The position numbers and the translations under genes are program-made. DNA of 64,000 bases, taken from contig NC_060235.2 of assembly GCF_021155775.2 (NCBI RefSeq), positions 10,339,193 to 10,403,192 on the forward strand, written 5' to 3'. Below are positions 1-13,740 of the stretch, in pieces; positions within the stretch are counted from its first letter, which is position 1, and the number at the start of each line of letters is the position of its first letter. Under the pieces are notes generated by a model. It saw nothing but the letters and a program-made list of their open reading frames with translations. It was not told the DNA's origin and did not search any database. The stretch is from Neodiprion pinetum. Its lineage: Eukaryota; Arthropoda; Insecta; Hymenoptera; Diprionidae.

Positions 1-690
1 CATCGGCCTCCTGCCTCCCGGGCTGTGTACCCTCAATACTGTGCTCTATATCCCGTATTCACAGTTCACAATTGGTTAACCGACTGTGAATACGGGACTT
101 ACGTCTAAGAATTACGAATTCTTAGATATAAGTCCGTGCTTAAGTCCACGAAATTGAAAATTACAAAAAAATATTTAAAAAATCTAAAAGTTAATAAAAA
201 AATATAGAAAATATAAAACAAAAACAAAAAAAAAATAAACAAAAAAACAAAAAAAGTGGAGTTACAAAACCTTCTACGTCCACGTCGTTGGCTCTGGGTA
301 ACGTTAAAGGAAAGATGAAATTATTAAACTGTTGGAGTATGTGAAATACGCCTTATAATTTAAGATACAATTGAAATATGTAAACACACTCTATTATTAT
401 GATATATTATTATTATATGCTTGCACCGTTCCGAATTTTGTCTCAGTCTCCGTGAGAGTTAGTCTCGAGAGAGCTGTTGCTCGGAGTACATCGTATCTAG
501 TCTAATAATAATAAATATATATCACTCTATTCGTTTCTTTTATCCGCCTCCCAAATCTGAACATAGACTACGTTCACATTAGTTCAGCAAAAAATTAATA
601 CTCGATATTGATTTCCTTAAGTGGGCGCCTAAATATTTTTGTCCGCTTGCTGTGTCAGTGGGCCTAACGCCGCTGCTGGTTATTGCCATT
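1..690. repeat. Left arm of outer long inverted repeat
   Basis: This segment recurs, reverse-complemented, in pieces at 14265-14381, 22519-23057 and 23814-23852. The match includes the GC-rich start, two strong hairpins, a long A-rich stretch and the region around 420-640. Hairpin one pairs CCCGTATTCACAGT with its complement ACTGTGAATACGGG near 50-106. Hairpin two is centred near 116 and pairs TAAGAATT with AATTCTTA. Similarity reaches the window edge with only one mismatch in the first few bases, so the arm probably extends further left. It looks like the terminal inverted repeat of a very large element, but no transposase is assignable to it. Confidence 0.8.
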
Positions 691-3600
691 CAAGAGATCG
701 CTGTAAAGATAACATTCACTTACTGTAAGGGTAAAACGAACTTACCGCACGCTGTGTCAAAAAGTAAATTAGGGCATCCCAAGCTACGTATTTGCACTCA
801 GTTTCAAATAGCCTACTTTTCCTCCCTAGTTGCGTAATATACTACTATATTATAGCTACAAATTTAATTTAAAAAAATAAATAAAAGAAAGAAAAGTTAT
901 TTACACGTTACTTGGTATTGAATTGATTCGAATACTCGAACGGAATGGAAAAATACATATAGTATACTTGTTTTCATAACACGCCACGCTTGCTACGCGA
1001 GGCAAAATCGTATACATACTATTTAATCTATGTGACTCCAATGTCACTTGAAGGCTACGATTATTTTATGCCTAATCATGCCGACATCTGATTTCGAAGT
1101 TGTCCATAAATTAGCGTAACGAAAGATTTCAAATTATGTTCATATTTTCGATCGATTCCTCGATATGCACTGCCCGGAAGAAATAATAACATTAATATCG
1201 CTCTCCGAAAGCGTCACTCATTTTTGAGCAGGTGCCAATAAAGGTTACTGCGTGCAGGCACCATTAGCCTAGAAAAATAATTAAGTACCTTCTTCTACTT
1301 ACTTCGAAATGATTTTGTATTACCAGATTTCATTCAATTTATGTTTTCTTTCTTTAATTACCATGGCCGAATGTTTTTAGTACAAGATACTTAAAAGTCC
1401 AACCACGTCGTTTTCGAAATATCGGGGGTCAAGTTCATTCAAAGGAATAGCGAAAATGGTACACTAAGTGGATTATGAGCATCAAACCTGTAGCCAACGT
1501 AAGATTTTGAATTTCACATCAAACTTTGAAGATTCACACCGAAGTATTTTTCTCGCGCTGTAGCGGGTCAACAACGCTGCGTAAACGCTACGCTACGATT
1601 GCGACCTGTTTCGATTTGATACAAACTCAGTCGAGATACCAAAGCTATGTGAATGAGCTGTATGTTGTTGCCCTCACAACCCCGGTAAGTAAATAAATAG
1701 ACATGACGTCAGTTGTGGCCAGTAGGCAAGGACCAGGCCTAGCCAGAATAATAGAAGAAGAACGTAAATTAATTCACAGTGACAAACTGAGATTAACGTT
1801 AAGGAGGTGCCCCGGTCAATTTCGACGTTTTCGTATTGTATATCTCGAATTATCCAAGTCCACATATCTCAAACGTGAAAAAAGACATAACAATCCCATT
1901 CTACATGCAATTCGGAACAAAACCACTAAAATACATTTTCATTTAACGCAAGAATAAAAATGTATTGTGCTAGTTTTTTTCAGAATCGCATGTGGAATGG
2001 GACCGTTGCACCCGTTTTTACGTTTGAGATACATGAACTTGGATAAATCGAGATTTATTCGACAATGTCGAAATCGACTAGGCTATCTCTTTAAGCCTCG
2101 GTTGCTTGTTCAATTTCTAATAAGTCAAGGTCTGGAATGTGATGAAAATTCGACAACGACGAGCATCAAATTGGGGCTATGGATATTTTTGGAGCATCTG
2201 ATGACTATTTAATTATTGTGTAGTTACTTCCTAGAATTTTTCTTATCTACTTGTGTAGATATGCCCGGTGACAACGTCAGCAACCCCACAAATAGTTAAC
2301 AAAATATTACAAAATTAAAACTGACAAGCATCAAATTCGGGGTCTGTATATTCTTGAAGCATTTTATTAGCATGTGTATAATAGTTACTTTTTCGAAATC
2401 ACTTACCCGTAGTAGATATTTTAATGTCGGTTTTTTTTTTTTTTTAACGCGGAGCAGCAAATTCGGCGTTACAGCATTTAACTAGTATCTAATTTGCACT
2501 TAATTATTTTATCTTTATAACTAACTTTATATTTCTTATGTGGCGTTACCAGCTTGATAGAGAATATACATATGCTTCATAGTAGGAGAGCCGAAAATAC
2601 AAACAGGTATTTCATCGTTCCTACACACCTTTTTCACATAAAACGGAAATTGCCAGTTACCCTGTAACCGAATGGACAGGTTGCCTCGAGTTCAATGGCC
2701 GTAAAGTTGTTTTCTAAAAAAATTCATTCCATACTTTTTCACGTAAAAAAAAAACGATGCAAAAAAGATGTGCACTGTCGTGTAGAAGGTGGTCATCATA
2801 AGAAATTGGTATAGGATTGCCACGCCGCTCGTGGCCGCCACTCCTCAGTTGCCTGGTCTAAACTACCCCCACTTTTTCCAAAATTCAATATGATCGTTCC
2901 TACAGTTGGAAATTGGTGGATGTATTCTTCATTACGTTACCTGAAAGAATATATTCGGTTGGCTTAACTACGATGACCGAAAATGGTGGCAACCCTTATC
3001 CAAAGTCGAACGCGCGCGCCACTTTATAGCACGATTCAAACGATTTACGTTCATTCTCTTCATTTGGAGAATGTAAAAAATGAAAGTAGTGACTGGTCGC
3101 ATCGCGTCAAGAAATTCTGTAATTGTTTAAACGAATAATACGAAAAATACGAAAATTATAGCTTTTCAAGATACTTTACATATTTTTACGTGAAGGTAAT
3201 CGTCCTTTTTTTCATACGTGACTTTTTTCATTGTACAGAAATTATTGAGCACAAATGGAAGCTTTTAATAACTTTTTGGAAACTTCTATTTTAGTAGTAC
3301 TAACAAAAAGGAAAATGTGAAAGGCGTTTGGCGTTTGACTCAAATTAAAAAAATCATTTATTGTAAGTAAACTGTATTTATGTACGTTAACTGTATAATA
3401 TGTATATATATATTTCACACAAGTTGGCTATAGTATTTTATTCTTATAATTAAGAGCATTGCAGTTATTATTTATTACAAGTATTACAAGATTACTTTGT
3501 TTCGGAGTCTCAATAGTATATTTCATTGCTGCTTTCCTCCTTATTTTCTACGCAGCTTGTTTCAATAGGTTTTTCTACCAGCACCTCATTATTCGGAACT

Positions 3601-4285
3601 TTTTGCCACATGTCTTGTCGCTTCGCTGTGACAAGCGTTCGAACGATTCACATCGTTGAAAATAACAATGAATTGTCTGAAATGCTTGTTAATGACGTTT
3701 TTTATATTTACAGATATGTATGCGGGTCAAATCAAGACACATGAAAAAACAAGAAAAAGTTTAATGAAATTTTTTTGCGGTGTTAAGGGATAGCGAGCAG
3801 GTATTGACGACACCAGCTGCTATCAATACATCTGTATACTGCGTTCAACGAGAAAACGATACAGCGTCGCACCGGCTCGGGCGGAGTATCGTACCTATAA
3901 TATTACCGTACATTTGTGCCCTGCACCAAAAGTCCACGCTCTGTAAAAGTACAAACAGGTGAAATAATATGAACATCGCCGTCTCATTATATCTCGAATA
4001 AATTTATTCTACTTCCTCATCCACATTTTTTACCATTGGGTGTATTAATGAACTAGAATAACAAAACCACAGTTGAAATTGGACAGGTCCGAACTCATTC
4101 GCAACTTTACAACGACTGACGCTCGACGGTTTGAAGTTAACCATTAGGTTTGAAATTAATCGTTCAGGTTGAGTAGCTGGGAACCCTTTTGGCTGGAGCC
4201 GGCAGCTTGGAGTGGGTCAAGTGAACGGCACATTGAGTGGGATCTGACCGAACAGGGTACGTTTGGTTTCGTAAGTGTGCCGTTC
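691..4285. other. Gene-free AT-rich interior of outer repeat pair
   Basis: No convincing coding region was found. The open frames near 1703-1957 and 1967-2212 are short, match nothing I recognise and have no coding-like composition. The stretch contains homopolymer A/T runs and one diverged tandem repeat, listed separately. Confidence 0.5.
2155..2420. repeat. Diverged tandem repeat, about 167-bp period
   Basis: Two successive segments share the order AGCATCAAATT, GGG, AGCAT, AGTTACTT and TAGATAT with similar spacing. The copies begin near 2160 and 2327. They are diverged, so the duplication is old. Confidence 0.5.
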
Positions 4286-5475
4286 GTCCAGTCAAATTAG
4301 GGATTGGGTTGGTTGCTGGCTTAATTACCACATTTGGGGACCAAGTGCTTTTTATGTAAAAAAAATGCGCTGATTTGGAAAATCCTAGTCCCCGTGGGCG
4401 CAAAGTGGCGGAACATGGTTTTAAAAATCAAAAACTGAAAAATTACCAAAAAAAGTCGCATTTTTTCGCATTCATCGTCGAATATCTCGGAAAGTATGGC
4501 TCTGAGGCAGAAAACGTACAGAGGTAAATCTGTTTAGAGTTACATTTTCCAGAAGATGCACTTGGTCTTGAATGTGAATGTTCAAAATTTTTTTTTTTTT
4601 ATGCAAAAAACGAAAAAAAAATTTGCAAAATTCAGTACTCGTTATCCCCCCTTAAAATTCATCCACCCTCTTTGATGCTCTGTAATCTGGCTGCAAAACT
4701 GTGAGTGGAACCCGATCCCTGTGGGTTGAATAGTTATTGCATAATTAAGCAACAAAAAAAAAAGTAATTCCTTCTGTAGCCTTTGCTATAACACCCACAC
4801 TGGTCCTGACTTTTTTACACATATTAGATACACCCAACAACAATGTCCAATGGTTTTTTAATTTTTTTTGCAATTTGACGGCTTACAGAATTAAAAAAAA
4901 AAATCACTTTTTTTTCCTAATAACAAATGGAATAACTTTCAACCTATATTATAAAGTATTACTTTATAGTACACGGTTAGAAAGCTGTTCTCAAGACGCA
5001 CAATTTCCAAAAAAAAAGTCGAAATCCAATAGGTAGATCCTGAGATAATGGCCTTTAACTTTAGAGCTCGTTTGTGAGACAACTATAAATGCTAGCACGA
5101 TCTGCAGAACGCGGATCGGTTCGGTAAACCAATTCCTATCCACGTGCAAGTTGTTGAAAATATTATAATACGCATTCGCATTTAGAATGCAAGAGAGAGT
5201 GAACGCCGTCGCGCGAAATTGCAGCATGCGCGGCTCCCGTGCAGCGTGCGCGGTGGTGGTGGGGGAAGAGCGCAGCCGTCCTTTGCAAAAAAAATTTTCT
5301 CGGCGCGCTCTTTCATTGCGAATTTCTCGGCTTCTATTCGACCGAAATGGATGACTTTTTTTTCTAATTTGAATATTTTGAGTCAAGGTATTTTTTTACA
5401 TAAAAAGCACTTGGTCCCAAAGTGTGGTAAGCCAACAACAAGATCGACCTATTATTAAAGCTAATTTGACTGGAC
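4286..5475. mobile_element. Foldback element about 1.2 kb
   Basis: A perfect 15-bp inverted pair, GTCCAGTCAAATTAG at 4286-4300 and its complement at 5461-5475, bounds the segment. A longer inner inverted match follows, including GGGACCAAGTGCTTTTTATG near 4337-4360 and its complement near 5391-5416. There is no coding capacity. No target duplication was recognised, so the exact ends are uncertain. Confidence 0.6.
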
Positions 5476-7047
5476 TATACCCCCAACCGAGATGTTGTTT
5501 CGGGTACCTTTGGATCCGATCTTGTAGCTGCTCTCGAGTCAAGGAATGGAGCAAGGAGTAATAATTTAAATCGAGAAGGTTTAAGATTGAATGTATAAAT
5601 GCTTTATCAAAACTAGAAAGAGTTGTATATCCTATAACTAGTTGAAGTGAATTAGGAATAGATGAAATAAATATTTAGAGTGGAACTAAAGTTGAAGTTG
5701 GAAGTTGGAATTGATGAAGTTGATACGAACTGTTGAGTGTCGAGTAGTTTGAATATAAGCGCAAGGCAGCTTTGAGAAAATTTTGTCACTTTAGACCTGC
5801 CTTTCCACTGAATGCTTTTCCCTTTCCTGCTAACTTTTTATTATTATTGCTGTTGGACTCTTGATCTTGATCTGCGAGCGTCTGGTTTTAGTAGTTAGCA
5901 GAAAACATGTCTTTAGCAGAGCAACTGCGTTGCTCTGGCATCTCATTTTTGTCTGTGTCTTAGTTTATACTACATTTGTTCCTTTAATAAATACTTTTTG
6001 CCAAAACTCCTTGATTTATTTGCAAGAAAATCAAAACGATCGTTGGAATCTAAGTATACTTGATGGAGGATGGATAGAAGTGATCTGGGACCAAGAGTAC
6101 CGGTGCACGAAAAATGCGAGAAACCAAAACAGTGGGAAAGAGAATTAGCGGAGTAAGGGCGATAACGAGTGGCGTTAAACCAGATGGAAATAAGAGGACA
6201 GGATGGAGACTATGACGTTACTGTAAAGAATGTGGAAGAGTTAGAAGGTAGACGCAAGAGGTGGTCTAAGAAGATGGAGGAAGACGTATAGCGTGACTGT
6301 GCAGCGAGTGGACTACTGCAGAACCAGCTCTGTCTTTTGGTCTTGGCTTCAGCAGCCCTGTAAGAACGCGCAATCTATCTCCATAAGTATATGCCCTTTA
6401 GCATGCGTTTTCTTTTGTGAAGTAGTGACATTTCATTTTTGCTCAAACTCTCCCACGCATGCGCAGAAGCTAATAGGAGGCGACAATACTTTCTATCCAT
6501 GCTATCTTTTTTCCGGAATCTCCCCCACCACAGGAATCGTTCCAATATTATTATATTTCAGTGATACAAATATGATAACAATCACGGACTTGTATACTGA
6601 ATATATAATTGTATACTATGAGAAGTGTGGTTAAAAATTGCATGATTGTGTCTATCCCCATTGTCAGCTTTAAATTTTTTTACGGTACTCATCATACAGG
6701 TACAAAATGTGACGAATAAAAATATACAAATAATCGTTGTATTTATGTCGTGGATCAGTTGATATTAATTTATCGATAATATGTACGACCACTTTGAACA
6801 AAACAATCAAGTATACTGTATTACTAAACACGGCCCCAAATCAACGGAGGTTTTGGCTACTAGCCAGCTTGGAGATCGGTCTCCTTCTTTCTTGCTTCTT
6901 GGTCAAATTTAAAGAGTTCAATGAATTTATAAGATATTGGCCTGTCTTGAAGATTAAGTGATTCTTCTTTACCACCTCTAATTTCGGAATTTAATATAAT
7001 GTCAGTCATACTGGCCCCCTAGGAAAAATTTTCGAACTACCCAAATT
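5476..7047. other. Gene-free stretch
   Basis: No supported gene. A short segment near 6368-6395 resembles one near 39357-39383 (CAATCTATCT followed by ATAAGT), which suggests fragments of a shared dispersed repeat. Open frames here look like chance ORFs. Confidence 0.4.
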
Positions 7048-7329
7048 TCAAAATACACGTCTGTGAGATTGTTTGTTTGCAAAAATTGAAATCATATCTG
7101 CAAAATCTAACTTGCTACCCATTTCATGTTTAATTGACATTGCAGCTAAGCCATTCAGCTGATCTTGGCACATAGTGGATCGTAAATGAGTTTTTATAAG
7201 CTTCAGTTTTGAGAATGTCCTTTTTCCTGAGGCGAAAGTTACTGGTAGTGTCAAACAAATCCCTGAAGCCCGGATAAAGTTTCGATATGTTTCATTACGA
7301 CCTTTAATAATAATATACGACAACATCAT
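7048..7329 (-). pseudogene. hAT transposase C-terminal dimerisation fragment
   Basis: The 93-residue minus-strand frame contains LTLPVTFASGKRTFSKLKLI followed by THLRSTMCQDQLNGLAAMS. This is the C-terminal dimerisation domain (Dimer_Tnp_hAT) of hAT transposases of the ZBED/THAP0-like type, which normally reads LTLPVTVAS.ERSFSKLKLIK. The usual E before RSFSKL is replaced by K. Only the last domain is present; the BED finger and catalytic core are not found upstream, and the adjoining sequence contains stops. It is a truncated, inactive relic. Full-length relatives are typically 600-800 residues. Confidence 0.75.
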
Positions 7330-7751
7330 GAGTGCATCGAGCTGGCTATTTTAGATATTACAAAGTAATCCTTTAAGGCGCTGTTGCCTGGTTTGTATAT
7401 ATCCATTTCGTGACGCCATAAGCACGTACAGCGCTTCTGGACGTTCAACGTTGAACTAAGGCCGCTGATTTCATTAGCCAGTTCCCTTATATCCGACTAA
7501 TGAAATCACTTACGAGTCGAAACAGACTTCTTGTGGATCATGAACGGGTGCAGCCCCCTGACACTCACCACTGCTCGTATACCAAAAAATTGTACGCGTT
7601 TTGTCCCCGTTTTTTAGTTTCTCTACGTGGCGCTAGTAGACTTCTGACATGCTCGCTGCTCTCGCTGACCCAAGCTCCCTAGATTAGGAAGGTCAAGACA
7701 CGCGTGGGCAAAAAAATTAGTGAGAATGCGCCAAAAATTTGGTATGACAAT

Positions 7752-7877
7752 AGATGCTTTCCATTTAGAGCACAATATGACACGGTGTAAACATTTCTGG
7801 TCTATTCCTTTGCCCGGATTGGCCGCTTACAATAGAAATTTGTACACTGTGTCGCACTGTGCTCTAAATGGAAAGCA
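7752..7877. repeat. Small foldback MITE, about 125 bp
   Basis: GCTTTCCATTTAGAGCACA near 7757 has its near-exact complement TGTGCTCTAAATGGAAAGC near 7858. The inner stem continues (GACACGGTGTA against TACACTGTGTC). Non-coding hairpin element; family unknown. Confidence 0.6.
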
Positions 7878-8990
7878 CCCGGTGTGGTTCTGATTCCTGA
7901 CCTGTCACAATGATTAACCTCAAAATATATACGTGCTTCTATTTATTTCGTGAACGTCAGGACACTAAGTGCACAACTCGTTAATGCTTAACCTCAAAAA
8001 ATTGAGCAAGATTGGTCAAAACTGGTTAATGCGGTAATGTAAGTTTGATATTTTTTGGGCGAACGCGCATACAATATTTTTGCCCACGTCTTAGTGAGAA
8101 ATAATGAAGCACGCGTGTCTTGACCTTCCTGATCTAGGGACCTTGCGCTGACCGCGCGCAGAGAGAAACCTGAGAGAGTCCAAGGAGCGAAAAGCCTGGG
8201 ACAGACTGGTAGAGCTCGGTTCCGTCGGATCTGTGTGTCCATTCCATGAACTAAATTCTCGACAGGTAAGCGATGGAGGCAGATAACGAAGCATGCTCTG
8301 TATTATCTGCTCCACCGCTGAGCTCTCTGTTTTGCTAATCCATACATGTAAGCTCACACGCACGCGTATTACAGGGTGAAACCGCGGTATCCCTCGGCCA
8401 CTCTGCCGCTTTTTTCAAAGATTCAGTTGCTTAATATTACAGAAATGCAATTTCGGATCTTGCTTCGTAAACGGATGCAATACTCTACATGTGATACTTA
8501 TTCAATTAATTATTATAGTACTACAAACAAATCCAGTATTATAAAAATAAATAAATATTGGTATTATAAATAAATAATAAACGAATCATTAATTACTCTC
8601 TTTCTCCCCCCTCCCTGCCCCTTACAAAAGAAACAAAAATTTCTTCATTCACATTTTTATAGAAAAAATAATTTAGCGAGCAGGTAAACAATTATGTACT
8701 ATCAAACATGTTGAGCGTGGCAAACGTGTCAAACGTGTCAAACCGAATTTAAAGAATTTTTTTTTTTATCACTTACGATAATCTTATCTCTTGACCACCT
8801 GCTTTTATACAATTATAAATTACGCGTATGCACAAATTTAATTATTGCTGGAATAAATGTAGTTATAATTAAAAGTTGGCCAATTCATTCGTCCATCCGT
8901 TGAAATTGTGTGTGTGGAAATCTGTTTAATATATTCGATTTTTTTTTGTGAAAAAACTCCAAAGATCGAGCGCGAATAATAGCTACATAA

Positions 8991-9690
8991 ATGCGTTCTT
9001 TAACTGTATGGTTAACAAATAATGTATTGCTTGAAAAATATTTGAAAGAGTTATCTTCTCTCCAAAATCAAACGAACCATACTTCCCGACAGCAAAAAAC
9101 TCATTATTTCCACTTACCTCTACCCCGCACGTCTACCTATCGCGATTCATTTTTTCTTTCTGCCATGCATTTTTGGCACTCTCTCCCTGCTGAAGTAGCA
9201 ACTTCTCCCTCACTTCCAATTCTAAAGGTTCGACTGCACAACTACCTCTTTGCTATAGATAGGGTTACGGTTGAGCTATTTTTAATCAAAATTTTAACGT
9301 TTTGGCTATTTTAATTTTAATTTTATCTATCATCACATTGTATCTATCCACAATCCTTTGACCTTTATTTAACTTTATTTTAATTGCATTCTTATTTTTA
9401 TTTTTATTTTTATTTTTATTTTTATTTTCGGCACATTATTTCATACTCTTTGTTTCGTGTCCTCTTGTAGATGTCTATTACTATTAAGTAATTCTATTAC
9501 CATTATATCAACTTTATTACTATTGTTAAATATTTTTTATATTTCTTTTTTATACTTATACCAACTATTGTTATTTTAATATCCTTGAAAAACTTATTTC
9601 TGATTTACACTGAATAATTTTATGTAATTTCATAATTCGCCTCATGGTACTACCAACACATAATAAAGGTTCAATCAATCAATCAATCAA
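8991..9690 (+). mobile_element. 5'-truncated non-LTR retrotransposon tail
   Basis: A short frame at 8991-9314 ends with residues typical of the extreme C-terminus of a LINE reverse-transcriptase protein: basic and hydrophobic residues, RDSFFLSAMHFWHSLPAEVA, SPSLPILKVRLHNYL. This corresponds to the common W.SLP..V..A.S...FK.RL tail. About 350 bp of AT-rich 3' UTR follow, ending in an AATAAAGG signal and a (TCAA)n tract, as in several insect LINE clades. The catalytic YxDD region is absent, so this is a dead 5' truncation. Confidence 0.55.
9390..9428. repeat. (TTTTTA)n microsatellite
   Basis: About six consecutive TTTTTA units lie in the retrotransposon 3' region. Confidence 0.8.
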
Positions 9691-9719
9691 TCAATCTCTC
9701 TCTCTCTCTCTCTCTCTCT
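9664..9719. repeat. (TCAA)n then (CT)n compound microsatellite
   Basis: Several TCAA units run directly into about 12 CT units. The TCAA part is probably the retrotransposon's own 3' tail. Confidence 0.85.
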
Positions 9720-9729
9720 TATGCTTTTT

Positions 9730-11500
9730 CCTTCATAGATCAAAGAAGCTGATGAATACGGTACAATAATTGTACTTAACGAACAAATGCGTAAGAAAAT
9801 TCGTACGTAACATGCCGAACAGATCATAATTTTGCTGCCGCAGAACGGAATGACCTGTTGGCAGAGAAACAAAATGAGGAAGAAAATAATGAAAACGGGT
9901 TATTCGTTTTTCGTTACTCGTAATTGAATATTCCAATACGTTTGATAATAGCGATACGGGTAACGCGCGGTATGCGAGACAGAGAGACGGGCCAAGCCTC
10001 GAGCGCGAGAGCTGCGATTGGACTCGTGCATATATTCGGTGACTCGTTACAGCGCCGTATTCGGTCGTTACACAAGTTTTCTCACAAGCTTTTCAAATTT
10101 TTCAGCTTTTGGCTAAGCTTGTATTAAAATAAAAAATTGAAAAAATTTTTTTTCCATACTTTGTTATATATGGTTGCTTTTTTAATTTTTAGAAGTTTGA
10201 GAAAAAAAATATAACAAAGTTAAAAATTTGTTTATAACAAATTGATAAGTTAATAAACAATGGAATTGTTGATGAAAAATTTTTTTTTGCAAATAAATTA
10301 ATATCTTGTATTAATAAAAAAACGATAATATCATGATTCAGAAAAAAAATTTTTTTTCAACAGTATTACTTGGATCTTTCAGTTTTTGTTCAAGTACAAA
10401 AACTATTATAAATAAAGTATGAATATTTTTTCAACTTTTATGGCGTGATCTTGTTGAGTATGTATATAAGAAAGGCTCCACGAAACGAAATATTTTTACG
10501 GCAATTATATAAACATTTTTTTTCATTCACAATGAAGACGGAAGTTCGAGAAAATTTTGTTACTTAACAATCGTTCAACTTGTTGAAAAATTAACTTTAA
10601 GTAAAATTTCCAACGGGGATAAATTTTTTGAAGTATTCAAAATACACCATAATTTTTTCAAATGTTTAAAAAAATATTCAATACCTTAAAAAAATTAATC
10701 AATGTATCGTACTCGCTTTTGAGGCCGCGCGCGTAACCTAAAAACGAAGCGCGGAGACCTATTTTCAGAATTAAATTAAAATTATAAATAATGGAGATAG
10801 AGTTCCGGGAGCCAGAAGTTTTTTATTGGAAATTTCCTCCTCTTTAAGAATATTTTTTTGAAATTTCTGTAATATGAATAGTCTATGAAATATTTGTAAA
10901 AAACTAAATGCCTTTTTTTTCATCTTTGATTGTTTATAACTTTTGCAATTTTTTATGTGCTAATACACTCTCTTGGCACATTTTTCTAGGCGTCAATCCA
11001 AATCGAATGAGCTATCGTACATAATTTCAAGAGCAGTATCTCTATTTTAGACCATTTTGAACTTGTGGACTAAACTACATATGATAGATTGAATTCCGGT
11101 TGATACGGCGATGCGTGTCTCCACGACTGTCCACGACTCGTCCTAAACTGTCCTCCATAATTTTTACCATCACAAAATTCTCTGCATGGACAAGCAAAAC
11201 ACTCTTGATCGTGTCTCGCTTGTTGTCTCGTCTTGTTACGTCTTCGATTATATATATTTATTAACCGTATTTAATTATTTATAAAACTACGTAGTTGTAA
11301 TATAAACTATTGTAAGAAGAAACATTGTAATAGTGAATCTGTCTCGAAAAACACCTTTCATCCTGTTTTCACCCGAACTGTGATAATATATCTTGGTAAC
11401 ATATATATTATTAATAATAAATTATTGTTAATAGGCAATTGTGATTGAATTCATGAAGTTATCTTATGTATTGGTTATACATTTTTTAAATGTTTTTTAA
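9730..11500. other. Gene-free AT-rich stretch
   Basis: Long A and T runs and no supported coding region. Nothing further recognised. Confidence 0.4.
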
Positions 11501-11520
11501 GTGTTAATTTTAAATAAAAA

Positions 11521-11787
11521 ATGGTCCCCGGGCGCGTCAGTGATGTGTGTTCATATAAAGGCTGCAAAAATCGACGTGATATTACAAAACTCTTTCGGTT
11601 TCAAACGATTGACGTTCATCGTCGTGAAAAATGGATCCAGCATTGCGGTATGTATTGTGACGTGGTATTTCGTACCCCGTCACATGGTTTAATTATCGCA
11701 CTTCCCTACGTACGAATATCGCTAAAAATAACGAAAGCACGTCTGAGACCAATACTCCAAAACGAACGACTAATTATCTTTAAGTGA
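11521..11787 (+). pseudogene. Possible THAP-type zinc finger fragment
   Basis: The frame begins MVPGRVSDVCSYKGCKNRRD and continues with FRFQ, then HRREKWIQHCG. The C-x4-C pair, the following asparagine, the FRF segment and the conserved tryptophan fit the first half of a THAP (C2CH) DNA-binding domain. The second half, with the distal C-x2-H and AVPTIF-like motif, is not recognisable, so the domain is incomplete. THAP domains head P-element-type transposases, which would fit the 8-bp duplication of the surrounding element. A chance resemblance is possible. Confidence 0.4.
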
Positions 11788-12928
11788 AACTCTCTTTATT
11801 AAGCTAATTTTATTCTATTTTCTAATTTTGTAATGCTCTACGAGAACCATCTACGAGACTTCCGCTTCAAGATAGCAGGACACTGCCTGACAGGGGTCAC
11901 GTACCAGCTCAACACCGACCACCACCGACTACAGACGAACGAATACCTCTGAAACCACTCCCGATGAATGCCTATCTAAGTTGTGACAGGGTCGTGCGTG
12001 ATGCACAAACAGTACCTCCAACTATTTAAGACTTATCGGCCAGGAGCCGAACCACGAATCAATGCTTTTACCGCTCGGATGCATCGCCAGACGGCGTACA
12101 GGGCTGTGCGTCAAAAACACAACAAAGCCTCCCGTCGACGATACTTATCAGCCTGGAGCTGAACTGACCATGACATCTACTAAGTCGTTGTCTATCAAAT
12201 AGAGGACGGTTTTCTCTTAATGAACCGTCCTATCGAAGGGCTGTGGCGTGGAATAGGCTAAACTATGCTGACCACGTGGATCTGGTGGATATAGTGTGGG
12301 GATCCGGGTCGAGGGCCATCACCACCAGATCGTTCCGGCATGAGGGCTCCGATGAGCGAGGGCCGGGATGCAGCGCCAACGAAATAGCTACAACGGGGAG
12401 TACCAGTAAAGCAAAGAGTGAAGTACAATCGGTCGCAAGTCCGAGAGATCGGTGACGCAATATTATCGCACACCTCAATATCGCAATACATGAGCGGTAC
12501 GACCTCCTCTCTCACCAACGATGCAGCACAGCTGAGGGTAAACATCTCCGACCACCTTCCGACGTCCCGATACCTCAATACCTGTCAGCGAGGAAGAAGA
12601 AAAACAAGCGGCGAGGGATTATCGCCGCCTACCTGTAGACCAGACCTACGCGACCTGCTGGCCCAATTAGAATAACGCAAATTTGAGGAAGAATCACGTG
12701 ACAGCAGCACGACGAAAATCAGAATCATCGCTCGTCTCGACACTACGTTCAGTTCTCGATTAATAAAGACGTGCTCTCGTAGTATCTAGTATTATTACCG
12801 CTATCAACAGGTTCCGTTTATCGCTTTCTTACCGCATCTTCGGTGCCGGTTATATCTTCTTTTCACGTAAGTGAAGTTCCATCTATTTTGTGAAGCCACG
12901 AAATTACTTGCAATATATCGTATCTTTA

Positions 12929-12960
<32 letters not shown>

Positions 12961-13740
12961 GCAGTTGGTCTGCGTGAGCCACCTGGGCTCGTACTTTATT
13001 CTCTACTATTTCTTATCTTGTCCCTTTCTATTTCTTATTGCAAGTAACTTCGCGACTGGTTGACTCTTACTTACGCATTGTTAGTGATTATTGCTTTATT
13101 TTGTTATCTTTCTCTTCTAGAATACCTAAATATCTAATATCGCTGTATAGCAGCGTGTTCTGTTAAATGATCAATTCTTATCTTAGCTATTGAGCATTAC
13201 TATTTCGTTATACTTCTTCTGATTAATTCATAACTGTTTCTTTACCTATTATCTTTGATTAATTTATCTTAGTGAGTGTACCACGTGAGCGATCTTACAT
13301 CGCCGCGCGGTCCCGCTCGTCGTTCTTTTGACTTTGGAGTATTGCGCCGTATCGAATAACATCTTTTTCATTATTTTCTTCGCTAATACCGCTGATCGTA
13401 GTTGTCCGTAGTCTCTTTGGTTTGTCGTATGTTGCGTATTAATTCTCTTGAGTATTAATTGTCTTAATCCCGAAATTATCTTTTACCGTACCGAATATTA
13501 TCTTTCTTTCTTCTCGCACGTATTGCAAACTAGAGACTACGTATTATCTGTTAGTTTCTATATTTTATAATAATTCTCTACTTGACCTGTTTCCTTGAAT
13601 TTACCTCGTAATTAATAATTCCCTGCCTCTGTTATACCTCTGATGATTCTGGTAATGTGATAACTATTACAATTTTTGTATTTCGCATGTTTCTTATAAT
13701 CGCTTCTCATATTTTATGGTTTGCTTTATCAATGCAGGTT
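11788..13740. other. GC-richer coding-like relic, then non-coding
   Basis: From about 11850 to 12700 base composition rises and all three plus frames carry fragments of moderate length with coding-like composition, each broken by stops. It ends with an AATAAA near 12760. This suggests a decayed coding segment of a transposable element, but no family is recognised. From 12760 to 13740 nothing coding is visible apart from a (TC)n tract at about 12931-12956. Confidence 0.35.

Noticed and set aside
12243..12675. Real gene in overlapping frames at 12.2-12.7 kb
   Set aside because: Several frames on both strands are open because the segment is GC-richer, and none has a recognised motif or a consistent start. 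Treated as a decayed coding relic.
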